DNA of 64,000 bases from Lucinisca nassula (GCA_963580285.1 OY757015.1:146814082-146878081); one strand, 5' to 3'. Counted from the first letter of the stretch, positions 43,939-56,222 are shown. Notes: generated from the sequence alone by a model not told the origin. Numbers and translations are program-made.

Positions 43939-44134
43939 TGTGATGTATAGACCCAGTGACAGAAAGCAAACACTGAATCAAGATATAGCAGAATACTGTA
44001 CCACACCAGCTTTACAATGGTTTAGCTGGGAGTAAAACTAAAATGTTTTTGTACCCTTGAGGGCCCGGTAGCTCAGCTTAGTGCTACAATTTGTCATGGA
44101 GATTGATAGTGAAATATTTATAGCCTCTCTTTGA

Positions 44135-44345
44135 CATCTCGAAAAGGTCTTTTTAATTTTGACCCCCTTGAACCCCACTTTTATGTAGTAAAACTGGTGT
44201 TTACAGGGGTAAAATTTATTTTTCTTAATTCTGCTCAGAATATAGATTGTGGGTACTCGTTAGAACAGCCTCATTTCGGTTCTAACGAGTACCCACAATC
44301 TATATTCTGAGCTGAAATAAGAAAAAATATCACAAGTTTTCATTT
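44135..44345. mobile_element. P5 MITE
   Basis: GACCCCCTTGAACCCCACTT at the left and the palindrome AGATTGTGGGTACTCGTTAG..CTAACGAGTACCCACAATCT. Confidence 0.65.
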
Positions 44346-44489
44346 TAAAATTTTCGTTTTTTCGGTCGTAAAGTTTACAATGCATATGTATAGGTGTGTT
44401 TTGATAATGAATTATAGCCCCGCTTTTTCTCGTCACCTTGCTTTGAAAAAGTGGGGCACTCCGCTTTGAAAAAGTGGGGCTATACTGGA

Positions 44490-44889
44490 GTGGTCTTGTT
44501 CATCCACCATTCCTTCCGGATTCAGGGCAAAGGGCCCATAACTTGCAAAGTTACAATCCTTGATAGGTTTTACAATTTGCCATTAATGGAAAAAATTTTC
44601 TCAGATAAAGTTTTAGGGCCAAGGGCCCATAACTCCTGATGTTTAATCCCTTGTTAGGTTTGATTATGTTTGTCGTAAATTTTTCATGAATAAAGAACAC
44701 AGAGTGGGCTGATGTATCATCTATACCAGAATCAGGACCAAGGGCCTATAACTCTTGGAGTTACATCCCTTGATAGGTTTTACAATTTCCATGTCACACT
44801 TTTCTCAAGAACTGTAAGGGTTAAAAGTTGAAACCTGGTACACACATAGACTGTGGGTTGGTGTATCATGTATACCGGAATCATGGTTT
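44490..44889 (+). repeat. Tandem repeats with AAGGGCCCATAACTC
   Basis: About three loosely conserved units of 130-150 bases share GGGCCAAGGGCC.ATAACTC and CTTGATAGGTTTTACAATTT. They resemble HINE-type cores, but no ends are seen. Confidence 0.55.
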
Positions 44890-45511
44890 AGAGTCCAGAA
44901 CTGACAAATTTCAACCATTTTAGTGATCAGTTTAAGATAATTGATACTGTTAGTTAATGCTGACAATTTTCATAATTTTTTAGTGGTCAGTTGAAGATAT
45001 TTGATACTGTTAGTTAATGCTAGCAAATTTCTTAACGTTTTAGTGATCAATTGAAGATATCTGATACTGTTAGTTAATGCTGACAAATTTCAAAATTATT
45101 TAGTGATCAGTTGAAAATAATTGATACTGTTAGTTAATGCTAACAAATTTCAAAATTAGTGATCAGTTGAAGATATTTGATACTGTTAGTTAATGCTGAC
45201 AAATTTCAAAATTAGTGATCAGTTGAAGATATTTGATACTGTTAGTTAATGCTAGCAAATTTCTTAACGTTTAAGTGATCAATTGAAGATATCTGATACT
45301 GTTAGTTAATGCTGACAAATTTCATAAGTTTTTAGTGATCAGTTGAAGATAATTGATACTGTTAGTTAATGCTGACAAATTTCATAAGTTTTTTGTGATC
45401 AGTTGAAGAAAATTGATACTGTTAGTTAATGCTAACAAATTTCATAAGTTTTTAGTGATCAGTTGAAGGTAATTGATACTGTTAGTTAATGCTGACAAAT
45501 TTCAAAACTTG
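44890..45511 (+). repeat. Ten-copy 60-bp satellite
   Basis: GATACTGTTAGTTAATGCT recurs at 44943, 45003, 45063, 45123, 45179, 45235, 45295, 45355, 45415 and 45475. The spacing is 60 bases, 56 in two cases. Units include AGTGATCAGTTGAAGAT and ACAAATTTC. Confidence 0.9.
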
Positions 45512-45525
45512 AAGATAATAACGTA

Positions 45526-45950
45526 CAGTGAAATTCCGCTATTAAGACCACCTAAAATTAAGACTAATGATGCTTTAAAAAGCTTATTTGGGCCACGTCA
45601 AGCGATTTTGGTACTTATCGCCTATGCGAGCAGCGAAGGTTCAGGCGAGCCTGAAATATGGCTTTCTGTCTGAAGGTTCCTCTTGAGTCAAGAGGAACCT
45701 TCAGACAGAAAGCCATATCCCTGGCCCCTCTGAATGGCTGGGCATGCGCAGTTAAAATTTGTCATGACGGAATGCTCGAAGACACATATTCGCTTGGCGG
45801 GGCTCAATTAGTAGATTGCAGTTGTTCTTTCTTTGCTTTTTCTGCATACAGTTTCTTGTGGTCAGAGACCAGCCTTGGGACTGTTCAAAAGTGGTCTTGA
45901 AAACCACTCTTGAACAGTCCTAGGGGTGGTCTTAATAGAGGAATTTTACT
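45526..45950. mobile_element. P4-type MITE (CAGTGAAATTCCGC) with nested TIR element
   Basis: TA flanks CAGTGAAATTCCGCTATTAA at the left and GAGGAATTTTACTG at the right, as in pogo MITEs. The insertion 45590-45806 splits it after AAAAAGCTTATTT, as the uninterrupted copy at 60722-60926 shows. Confidence 0.75.
45590..45806. mobile_element. Small TIR transposon, second copy, nested
   Basis: It has GGGCCACGTCAAGCGA and TTCGCTTGGCGGGGCTCA ends and the same body as 43702-43938. It has a perfect palindrome at about 45659-45712 (CTTTCTGTCTGAAGGTTCCT and complement). Confidence 0.75.
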
Positions 45951-45954
45951 GTAT

Positions 45955-46316
45955 GTTAACCCTTATCTTGCTTTTCACTACAATCCTTATCTTTACAAAC
46001 AGCATTCAGTTTATGAGTTTGTAGCAATAAGTTACATCGTTTAATTTGATGAACCATAGTCAGAAATGGGTGTGGCTTAAATGAATATTCAGCAAGATAA
46101 GGGTTAACCCATTTTATATGGGGTAAACCCCAATACTGGGCATTGGCAAAAAGCACTGGCCTAGATCAGACACACAGACTGAAGTCTGATCAGGGCCTTC
46201 AGTGTTTGCAAAAAGTTCAATTTTTAAAATTAACTGAACCTGACACGCCAAAATTTCAAAATGGACTTGTGCTGTATATAAGGGGGGAAGAGTCCATTCC
46301 GTACAAAATGAGTTAA
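45955..46316. mobile_element. P2 MITE and P3 MITE sharing one TTAA
   Basis: A short P2 element is bounded by TTAA at 45955-45958 and 46104-46107. The latter TTAA also starts a P3 element that ends with TTAA at 46313-46316. The P3 centre is CAGACACACAGACTG..CTGATC. Confidence 0.7.
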
Positions 46317-46499
46317 TGCTGACAAATACATTTATTGGGGTGAGTATAAACGTGACAGTTTTGACAATGCCTTTTAATGACTGCAATTTGAAAAAATAAA
46401 AAATAATTAAAAATTATTAAAGAACAAGAATGAATATGAATGTTGTTATTGTTTTCTTTCTACCAGATCAAACTCGGCTCTTATTTATCACGTGGACAA

Positions 46500-46640
46500 G
46501 TCCGTGAAATGAACACCCCCTAAACACCATTTTATATAGAGAAAACAATACAATATTTTTCTTATTTCTGCTTCTAGACATAGGCTGTGGGTATTCATTA
46601 GAACCGCTGTACCCACAACCTATGCAGTATTTATAAAAAA
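46500..46640. mobile_element. P5 MITE, shortened
   Basis: GTCCGTGAAATGAACACCCC and ATAGGCTGTGGGTATTCATT..GTACCCACAACCTAT; the central CCGCCTC part is reduced. Confidence 0.55.
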
Positions 46641-46744
46641 AAATCACCAATTTCCATCAGAAAAGCAGCCATTTAGGAGGCATGAAAACTGCACTATGTC
46701 GCACAGGTGTGTTATTGTAATGTTATCGAGCTCACCTTGTGCAT

Positions 46745-47249
46745 TGTTGTTGTTGTTTAAAACTAACAATGTCATTAGTTAACATATTGTTAAAACTTTG
46801 ATCATTAAATATGGCTAATATGCTAGTATTTTCGCAGAAAATGTGAGTAAAATTATCCAATACTCTGGTAAATTTGCTGAAAAAATATGAGCAGCATTCT
46901 CATTTTTTTTCAGCAAAAATACCAGATTATTGGATAATTTACTTACTAGAACAGTTAACAATTTGGGGCCAGTTGTTCAAAGGATCGTTAGCTTAACGAG
47001 CTTGTTATGGGTCATATTGTTAACTCTTCTAGCAAGTACAATATTGTAAGTTTTGGTATTTTTGCTGAAAAAGTGTGAGCAGCTTTTGCATCCGCAAAAG
47101 CTGCTCACATTTTTTCAGCAAAAATTTCAGCATATTTAATGATCGAAGTTTTAATATGTTAACTAACGACGTCGTTAGTTTTGAACAACTGGCCCCTGAC
47201 CACTAATGAGCTCGTTAAGCTAATGATGCTGTGAACAACTGGACCCAAA
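46745..47249. mobile_element. P1 MITE cluster, at least two copies
   Basis: A complete P1 element runs about 46965-47203 (GGGGCCAGTTGTTCAAAGG to GAACAACTGGCCCC). It has the centre GTGAGCAGCTTTTGCATCCG.. and is inserted into a more diverged P1 copy whose ends lie near 46748 and 47249. Confidence 0.6.
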
Positions 47250-47384
47250 GCTGCAGATAAGTCGAGTAAGATAATTAGGGAATAATTATGTCCCCTAACC
47301 AGAGGGGCGGGCAGACATCTTTGGTGTGGATCCCATTTGCATTGGCAATGGCTGTTTACCTCTTGAACGATTGACGAGTTCTTT

Positions 47385-47565
47385 CCAAATCTGTATGGCT
47401 ACATCACTAGGATGACAATAAAAATAGAAGTGAAGGCAATGATCAGGAATGATAGTTACCTCACACCTCCCATCCAAGACACAAAAGGGTAAGAAGTACA
47501 AACATAAAACAACTTCACCATAATGGAAACATAAAATGAAAGCCAAAAGGACTGAATGGCTAAAT
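47385..47565. repeat. Dispersed repeat shared with 49495-49690
   Basis: Shared blocks include GATCAGGAAT.A, CCCATC.AAGACAC.AAAGGG and ACCATAATGGAAAC. No function is apparent. The flanks 47250-47384 and 47566-47888 show nothing else except a P2 end fragment near 47760. Confidence 0.5.
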
Positions 47566-47901
47566 CGCTATCCAAAATAAAAAGATATTAGCAATACATA
47601 TATGCAAAGATGAACTATAACAATAAAACCAGTAGAGGTTTTGCTGGCCTTGAACTCATTTTCAAGTCCACAAGCTCTCAAAAAATTTCAAATTTGGGTC
47701 CAAAATAGCTTGAATGAATGCATTATATCAAGTACAATGTTATTTGATTAGTTGATGGTCAGAAATGGGTGTGGCTTAATGAATTATTCAACAGGATAAG
47801 GGATAAGGTTAGACAAGTCAAAAGATTGTCAAATGTTGCCCTGTCTGATGAATTATAGTCAAGTTATCAACTGGAGGCCCAGGTGGGCCAGAAATTGCTC
47901 A

Positions 47902-47956
47902 TTTGTTTATACCCCCGGCATACGCAGTATGCCATGGGGGTATATAGTTTTTGTAT

Positions 47957-48022
<66 letters not shown>

Positions 48023-48749
48023 AACATTTTCGTGTCCACACCATAACTTTTGAACAGCTTGACATATTTTCATGAAACTTCACATAAATGTTAAACACCA
48101 TTATACGACGTGCAGAACACATGAACCGTAACTCTTGCTTTTCTACTTTCAGAGTTATTGCCCTTTGTATGTTTAAACTTGCATTTTCGTGTCCGCTCCA
48201 TAACTTTTCAACCGCTTGATATATTTTCATGAAACTTCACATAAATGTTAAACACTATGAGACGACGTGCAGAACACATGAACCGTAACTTTTGCTTTCC
48301 TACTTTCAGAGTTATTGTCCTTTGAATCTTGAAAATGGCCATTCTATGGAATATGGCCTGTATATGCAAAGAAGCTTTTGACATTGCTATTTTCAGCTGA
48401 GGTGATGGCACTGGCCAGGGGTATACGTGCCCCACTGGGCACTTTTGTCTAGTTGTTTGATTTGATGTTTTACATCCCCTTCAACACTATGTAGGTCATT
48501 TTGGCGATGTTGCTTCCAATTTTGTTGGACTTTTACCCGACATTGAGATGAAATGACATCTCAAGACCTGTCGCCCAATGAAACCAATAGGGTTTATAAG
48601 CATGCACGGTCCGACTCGCACTGCATTGCCTGGGCAGGCTTAAATCCTCTAAGCGGTTTACCAGTATTTGTGTGCGGGCCAGATTCAGCTCTGCGTAGAA
48701 GCATCATGCAGCCCATTTATTTCTTCAAGCCCCAATGGGCGGGGGCCTT
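47902..48749 (-). mobile_element. G retroposon with HB element in its tail
   Basis: CAGAAATTGCTCA is duplicated at 47889-47901 and 48750-48762 and bounds the compound unit. The G copy itself is 48453-48749. Its T-rich end (minus-strand poly-A tail) is interrupted by an HB element at about 47910-48452. Confidence 0.8.
47910..48452 (+). mobile_element. HB element, complete short copy
   Basis: It begins TATACCCCCGGCATACGCAG and has one to two core units (TAACTTTTGAACAGCTTGAC..). It ends GGGGTATACGTGCCCCACTG, hairpin GTGCCC/GGGCAC, then TTTTGTCTAG. A hairpin about ten bases before CTAG and insertion between Ts are Helitron-superfamily traits. A (TG)n run is at 47961-48021. Confidence 0.75.
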
Positions 48750-48892
48750 CAGAAATTGCTCACCTGGATGAGGCTGATCATGTAATATTACATTGTGCAT
48801 TGGTGGCCATTTTGTCTGTCAGATCAGAATCAGAATTGTTACTTGTCACACATCAAATGACATTCATACACCAGGACCTGTGATATGGGAAG

Positions 48893-49144
48893 TTAGTCCC
48901 TAGCTCTAACCAAAGAGGTAAACTTAGCTACACAATCCTCAGCACCTTCAGCCATCGAAATAATCGAATCGGGAAGGGAATTCCAATCTCTAATGGTTCG
49001 GGGGAAGAACGATTCTTTACAAATGTCAGTTCTTGCAGTAAGGGTCTGAAACGTCATGGAATGGTGCTTTCTACAGTGCCTAGCTGGGGGAACAAGGTCA
49101 TCCGTTGGACCTTTGACCTTTGTATAAAACATTGCCTTTAGCAA
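48893..49144 (-). pseudogene. LINE reverse-transcriptase protein, C-terminal remnant
   Basis: The minus strand encodes 83 residues ending in a stop, with RTDICKESFFPRTIRDWNSL then PDSI. SFFPRTIRDWNSLP is the characteristic C-terminal motif of invertebrate non-LTR retrotransposon ORF2 proteins. The RT core is absent, so this is a 5'-truncated copy. Confidence 0.8.
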
Positions 49145-49762
49145 ATCTGAATCTGCATGTTACTCATTCTGATTAAGGTTTCAGGAAGATATGATGTTGA
49201 TGCAGAATGGGGCTGTATAGTTGGCAGGGCAGAGATATTGTTTGCACCTGCCTTTGGTTTACGCTATAAACAAAAAGGTCAAGTCACCAGAGCATGTGAA
49301 TTCAATTGCAACACAATCAAATCTATGGTATTTACAAATGACCGCAAAAAGCATGCAGAAGGCACTCTACCAAATCTTCTTGTGGACCAAATCTTCTTGT
49401 GGACTCGGCGAATCTGACATATACTGACAACACCTGAGCTCCAAGCAAATCTTATCTGTGATTACATGTGCTTTGAAGAATTTCATGATAACTGCAATCT
49501 TGGGTATCAGAATGCAACAGTTTTAGCAAAGTAGAAGTAAAACAAAGATCAGGAATCAATACAATTAACCTACTCCACCCATCAAAGACACCAAAGGGAA
49601 AGAAACACAAACATTAAGGGACCAGACCATAATGGAAACCTAAACAAAGGAAGGCCATAAGGACAGTTACTTTCCCACAAAATGGCCATATGGCCATCCA
49701 AAATAAAAATACACAAGTGATACACACAGTAAGTAACAAACAACAACATAAATAAACCGCCA
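49145..49762. other. Intergenic, mostly unrecognised
   Basis: It includes the diverged repeat related to 47385-47565 (about 49495-49690). I see no gene. Confidence 0.4.
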
Positions 49763-50282
49763 CAGAAGAACCGCCCTGGAACGGTCAGCGGAAACGAATT
49801 CCACTGTGGGGGGCTTAAATCGATTTTACTTGGCCACAATCCTCGCCCTTACTTCCGTCGCGATTTAGACAAACAATTTCAGTCCGCATGAAGGCCTCCT
49901 AACTCATCAGTGCAACATCTCCGTGAACACAAAAAATCAAAGAACCACAGAGGTGAGACAACGGTGAGGACTCGACAGCAAGAAACCACTGAAATGCTGG
50001 AGCAAAAGAAAACCAACAGATAGACTCCGATGGGCCTGACCAGAGACAGAGCATCAGGCACCAACCAACATTACCTTGAATGAGATCTCTCTAATTCTCA
50101 ATAAGCCTTTACGTTCGAGCCGTCATAGAATCTGAGGCCTGACCCACTGGCGTGCAATTAAAGAGGGAAGCAAAGTTGCCAACGGTGATTGGGTTAACTA
50201 CCATGCATGCAGTCTGTCGTATAACATCCATTTTGTACCCAATCTTTTTATGTCGAAGAATGATTTTACGAAATTCTGAATC
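49763..50282 (-). repeat. 530-bp dispersed repeat, inverted partner of 20563-21096
   Basis: Its reverse complement aligns along its whole length with 20563-21096. Both ends agree (AATAAACCGCCACAGAAGAA here, TTCTTCTGTCGCGGTTTATC there). Confidence 0.7.
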
Positions 50283-51600
50283 TCCATGCCACCCGACTGC
50301 CTCCCACCAAATTTCAACTCGGTGAGAATGACCATTCGGGAGCTGATGTGGTTTGAATATTTTCAAGCTGACCACCATGGCAGCCACCTGGGATACAGAA
50401 CAGAATGTTACCCCAATCCCTCCCATGAAGTTTTGGCCAAATTCGACTTGTGGTATGAAGATTTTCAAGATGGCCAGCATGGCAGTCATCTTGGATACTG
50501 GAAGGGAATATGTCATCCCCATGGGTCTGGAGATGTCTTGAGCGGCCTTCTTGGATATCGGAAGGGAACAGTTTTAGCAAATCTGAATCTCCATGCCCAT
50601 TAAGTTTCAGCTTGATCTGACTTTTAGTTCAGGAGGAAATGTCATTCAAAGAATTTTAAGATGATCCCCATGGCAGCCATCTTTGAACTCAGAATGAAAC
50701 AATTTTAGCAAATATGAATCTCCATGTCACCCCGATACCTCCTATCAACGGTTTCAGCTCAATCAGCCTTTGATTCAGAAGGGAGATGTTGTTTAACCCA
50801 TTCAGTACCAGAAACCCTTAAACGGGTATCCTGGCAAACAGCGCAGGCCCAGATCAGACGCCACATAACGCGGCGTCTAATCAGGGCCTCCGCTGTTTGC
50901 TAAAAGTTCAGTCATTTTCCAAATAAATTTTGATGAAAACACAACCGGACACCTCTTAATTTTTAAATGGACTCCTGCTATATTTAAGGAGGAAGATTCC
51001 ATTTGGTACAAAAAGGGTTAAAGACTATCAAGATGGACGCCATGCCCATCTTGGATATTGAAATGGAATGAGTTTAGCAAATCTGAATATCCATGTCACC
51101 GTGATGCCTCCCTTTAAGTTTTAGTTTGATCTGACCTTTGGTTGAGGAGGAGATGTCATTTGAATAATTTCAAGATGGTGGCCATGGCAGCCATCTTGGA
51201 TATCGGAATGGAATGATTTTAGCAAATCGTAACCTCCGTGTCGCCCCAATGCCTCCCATCAAGTTTCAGCTTGTTGCAGCCTTTATTTTGGGTGGAGATA
51301 TCATTTGAAGAATTTCAAGATGGCTGCCATGGTGATCATCTTGGTTATCGGAATGTGACAATTTTAGCAAATCTGAATCTCCATGTCACACTAATGCCCC
51401 CCATCAAGATCCAGCTCAATCCGACCTTTGGTTCAGGAGATGTTGTTTGTAGAATTTCAAGATGGCCACCATGGCGGGCATCTTGGTAATCAGAACGGAA
51501 CCATTTTAGCAAATCTGAATCATCCTGTCACCCCCATGCCTCCCACCAAGTATCAGCTTAATCCAACTTCTGGTTCTGGATGAGATGTCGAAAATGTGAA
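50283..51600 (+). repeat. Tandem array, about 150-170-bp unit (ATGGC..CCATCTTGGATA)
   Basis: Seven or so units share TTTCAAGATGGC, CATCTTGGATATCGGAA, TTTTAGCAAATCTGAATCTC and CCTCCCATCAAGTTTCAGCT. It resembles HINE-type cores; no clean ends are seen. A P3 MITE interrupts it. Confidence 0.7.
50793..51021. mobile_element. P3 MITE (TTAA) inside the array
   Basis: TTAA at 50793-50796 and 51018-51021, ends CCCATTCAGTACCAG and GGTACAAAAAGGG, and centre CAGACGCCACATAACGCGGC. Confidence 0.78.
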
Positions 51601-51761
51601 AGTTTACGAGAGACCGACATCGGAAGACGGACAACAGGCTATGGCATAAGCTGACATGGAGGTCCAGGTAGCTAGTAAAACATACTAAAGACATTGTTGG
51701 ATTAGGTGACTTTTTACAGTCACCAGAACCCAAAGATCATTCAGCTTTTGCTTGTCTACAC

Positions 51762-52009
51762 CTGGGCCCAGTTGTTCAAAACTAGTGAAGTCGTTAGTTA
51801 GCGTATCGTTAAAACTGATCATTCAATATGGTAAATACGCTAAAATTTTTGCTGAAAAAAAATGTGAGCAGCTTTTACATTTGCAAAAGCTGCTAAAATT
51901 TTTTCAGCAAAAATACCAAAATTTTCGATATTGTACTTGCTAGAACAGTTAACAATATGACCACTAATGAGCTCTTTAAGCTAAAGATACTTTGAACAAC
52001 TGACTCCAG
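51762..52009. mobile_element. P1 MITE
   Basis: CTGGGCCCAGTTGTTCAAAA at the left, GAACAACTGACTCCAG at the right, and the centre GTGAGCAGCTTTTACATTTG. Confidence 0.72.
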
Positions 52010-52809
52010 ATCTCTTAAACCAGTTGCAAAATTTCTGGCCATACTTAGCAACATTAAGACCTGGTTCTACCTTGATGGCCTTGACCTTATTTCAGTAAGT
52101 AGACTTTTTTTATGCCCCTAACTTCGCAGTATTGCTTTGGCTTTGTTTGTCCGTCTGTCCATCTGTCTGTCATGCTTTTTTCTGCATAGAATAAATTCTG
52201 AGCCGTGCAAGGTTGGTTTTTGAATTTTGATATATAGTTCTTTATGGAAAAATAGTTGACCCATAGTTTTTTCTTGTCAGCATTATGCCCCTTTTTTGAG
52301 TTATGCCCCTTCGCAAAAAAATGCAGTCTTGTAAGCAAGATATCTCAAGAACCATTTGAGTTATGATATTTTTTTTAGCTCACCTGTCACGTAGTGACAA
52401 GGTGAGCTTTTGTGATCACTTTTTGTCCGTCGTCCGTCGTGCGTCCGTGCGTCCGTAAACAATTTCAAAAAAATATATCTCTAATACCCCATGGACAATC
52501 TTGATCAAATTTCATGAGAAGCATCATCAGGTAGGGGGAAAGGCTGCATAAGGTTTTTGGGCTGATCAGATTGGAATTCTGGTTGCTATGGCAACATATA
52601 GCTCCCATAGACTTACAATGGGAAAAAATTAAAATATCTTCTTCTCTGAAACCACAGGGCCAAGAGCTTAGATATTTAGCATGTAGCAACGGCCAGTGGT
52701 CACCTACATAATTCCTGCAAATCATGCCCCTGGGGTCCACATTGGCCACGCCCCGGGGCCCCTTCTCTCCCATAGACTCATAATGGAACAAAAAGCTTCA
52801 AAAATCTTC

Positions 52810-53940
52810 TTCTCGGAAACCACAGGGCCCAAGGCTTAGATATTTAGCATAAAGCAACGGCAAGTGGTCACCTACATAATTCCTGCCAATCATGCCCCTG
52901 GGTTCCAAACGGGCCACGCCCCGGGGCCCTTTAGCTCCTATAGACTCATAATGGAAAAAAGTTTCAAAAATCTTCTTCTCTGAAACCACAGGGCCCAGAG
53001 CTGAGATATTTGGCTTGTAGCAACGGCAAGTGGTCACCTACATAATTCCTGCTAATCATGCCCCTGGGGTCCAAATTGGCCACACCCCGGGGCCCCTTAG
53101 CTCCCATAGACTCATAATGGAAAAAAAGCTTCAAAAATCTTCTTCTCTGAAACCACAGGGCCCAGAGCTTAGATATTTAGCATGTAGCAACGGCCAGTGG
53201 TCACCTACATAATTCCTGCCAATCATGCCCCTGGGTTCCAAACGGGCCACGCCCCGGGGCCCTTTAGCTCCTATAGACTCATAATGGAAAAAAGTTTCAA
53301 AAATCTTCTTCTCTGAAACCACAGGGCCCAGAGCTGAGATATTTGGCTTGTAGCAACGGCAAGTGGTCACCTACATAATTCCTGCTAATCATGCCCCTGG
53401 GGTCCAAATTGGCCACACCCCGGGGCCCCTTAGCTCCCATAGACTCATAATGGAAAAAAAGCTTCAAAAATCTTCTTCTCTGAAACCACAGGGCCCAGAG
53501 CTTAGATATTTAGCATGTAGCAACGGCCAGTGGTCAACTACATAATTCCTGCCAATCATGCCCCTGGGTTCCAAACGGGCCACGCCCCGGGGCCCTTTAG
53601 CTCCTATAGACTCATAATGGAAAAAAGTTTCAAAAATCTTCTTCTCTGAAACCACAGGGCCCAGAGCTGAGATATTTGGCTTGAAGCAATGGCAAGTGGT
53701 CACCTACATAATTCCTGCTAATCATGCCCCTGGGGTCCAAATTGGCCACACCCCGGGGCCCCTTAGCTCCCATAGACTCATAATGGAAAAAAAGCTTCAA
53801 AAATCTTCTTCTCTGAAACCACAGGGCCCAGAGCTTAGATATTTAGCATGTAGCAACGGCCAGTGGTCACCTACATAATTCCTGCCAATCATGCCCCTGG
53901 GTTCCAAACGGGCCACGCCACGGGGCCCTTTAGCTCTTAT
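52810..53940 (+). repeat. 333-bp higher-order repeat in HA element D
   Basis: Two alternating 166-bp subunits (GGTCCAAATTGGCCACACCC type and GGTTCCAAACGGGCCACGCC type) form a 333-bp unit. It is repeated about three times with very few differences, for example at 53030, 53363 and 53696. Confidence 0.88.
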
Positions 53941-56064
53941 AGACTCATAATGGAAAAAAGCTTAAAAAATCTTCTTCTCTGAAACCACAGGGCCCAGAGC
54001 TGATATATTTGGCATGTAGCAACGGCAAGTGGTCACCTACATAATTCCTGCCAATCATGCCCCTGGGGTCCTAATTGGCCACACCCCGGGGCCCCTTAGC
54101 TTCCATAGACTCATAATGGAAAAAAAGCTTCAAAAATCTTCTCAGAAACCACAGGGCCCAGAGCTTAGATATTTAGCATGTAGCAACAGCAAGTGGTCAC
54201 CTACATAATTATTGGCAATCATGCCCTGGGGTCCAAACGGGCCACCCCCTGGGGCCCTTTAGCTCCTATAGACTCATAATGGATAAAAGCTTCAAAAATC
54301 TTCTTCTCTGAAACCACAGGGCCCAGGGCTGAGATATTTTGCATGTAGCAAGGGCAAGTGGTCACCTACATAAATCCTGCCAATCATGCCCCTAGAGTTC
54401 AAATGGGCCACATCCCAGGCCCCTTAGCTCCCATAGACTCATAATGGAAAAAAAAGCTTCAAAAATCTTCTTCTCTGAAACCACAGGGCCCATGGTTTAG
54501 ATATTTAGTATGTAGCAACGCCAGTTGGTCACCTACATAATTCCTGGCAATCATGCCCCTGGGTTCCAAATAGGCCACGCCCCGGGGCCCCTTCACTCCC
54601 AGACTCATAATGGAAAAAAAGCTTAAAAAATTTTCTTCTCTGAAACCACAGTGCCCAGAGCTTAGATATTTAGCACGTAGCAATGGCAAGTGGTCACCTA
54701 CATAATTCCTGCCAATCATGCGCCTGGGGTCCAAAAGGGCCACGCCCCGGGGCCAGTTAGCTTCTATAGACTCATAATGGAAAAAAAGCTTCAAAAATCT
54801 TCTTCTCTGAAACCACAGGGCCCAGAGCTTAGATATTTAGCATGTAGCAACGGCAAGTGGTCACCTACATAAATCCTGCCAATCTTGCCCGTGGGGTCTA
54901 AATGGGCCACGCCCCGGGGCCCCTTAGCTCCCATTGACACATAATGGAAAAAAGCTTCAAAAATCTTCTTCTCTGAAACCACAGGGCCCAGAGCTTAGAT
55001 ATTTAACATGTAGCAATGACAAGTGGTCACCTACATAAATCCTGCCAATCATGCCCCTGGGGTCCAAATGGGCCACACCCTGGGACCCCCTTAGCTCCCA
55101 TAGACTCATAATGGAAGAAAAACTTCAAAAATCTTCTTCTCTGAAACCACAGGGCCCAGAGCTGAGATATTTAGCATGTAGCAACGGCAAGTGGTCTCCT
55201 ACATTCTTCCTGCTAATCATGCCCCTGGGGTCCAAATGGACCATGCCCCGGGGCCCCTTAGCTCCCATAGACTCATAATGTAAAGAAGCTTCAAAAATCT
55301 TCTTCTCAGAAACTGTGTAGCACAGAACTTAGATATTTAGTGTCTAGCAACATAAAATAGCCAGCTACATAAATCCTGCTAACCCTGCCCCTGGGGTCAA
55401 AATTGGCCACGCCCAGGCTCATCACCTCCAATAGACTTATAATGGAAAAAAAATAAATAAAAAATCTTCTTCTATGAAACCATAAGGCCCAGAGCTTAGA
55501 TTTTTAGTATGTAGCAACGTCAAGTGGCCACCTACATAAATCCTGCCATTTATGCCCCTGGGATCCAAATTGGCCACACCCTAGGGCTCTTTAGCTTCCA
55601 TAGACTTACAATTGGAGAAACTTCAAAAATCTTCTTCTCTGAAACCACAGGGCCCTTATAATAAAAAAAAAAAAAATTTAAAATGGGGAAAAAAATCTTC
55701 AAAAATCTTCTTCTCTGAAACCATAAGTCCCAGAGCTTAGGTATTTAGCATGTAGCAATGTCGAGTGGTCGCCTACATGAATCCTGCCAATCATGCCCCT
55801 GGGGTCCAAATCCTGTGGCCCTTTAACTCCAACAAACTTATAATGGAAAAAAGCTTCAAACATCTTCTTTGAAACCATGAAGTACAGACCTTAGATATTT
55901 AGTATAAAGCAACACAAAATGGTCGCCTACATAAATCCTGCCAACCGTGCCCTTTGGGTTAAAATTGGCCAAGCCCCAGGACTCATTAGCTCCTATAGAC
56001 TTATACTGGAAAAAACTTCAAAAAAATCTTTTTCTCCAAAACCATAAGGCACAGATTTTGTTTG

Positions 56065-56222
56065 ATTTGAGGTTTTACATCCCCTTCAACACTGTATAGG
56101 TCATTTTGGAGATGTCTCTTCCAATTTTGTAGGGCTTTTACCCGACATTGAGATAAAATTACATCTCAAGCCCTGTCACCCAATGAAACCAGTAGGGTTT
56201 ATAAGCATGGACACCGCTTTGC
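56065..56222 (-). mobile_element. G retroposon, truncated, in element D
   Basis: TTTGATTTGAGGTTTTACAT through AATAGGGTTTATAAGCATG-like sequence, then loss of the remainder. Confidence 0.65.

Noticed and set aside
43682..44035. A second gene starting at the HARS stop (117-residue frame)
   Set aside because: It covers the TIR element 43702-43938, and the shared part is also found at 45590; no homology to a known protein.
47833..48075. Frame with a run of Cys-Val repeats
   Set aside because: It is the (TG)n microsatellite in the HB leader.
52798..54982. Series of similar 60-110 residue frames on both strands
   Set aside because: They follow the 166/333-bp satellite units of HA element D and exist on both strands at once, as expected from repeats without coding function.
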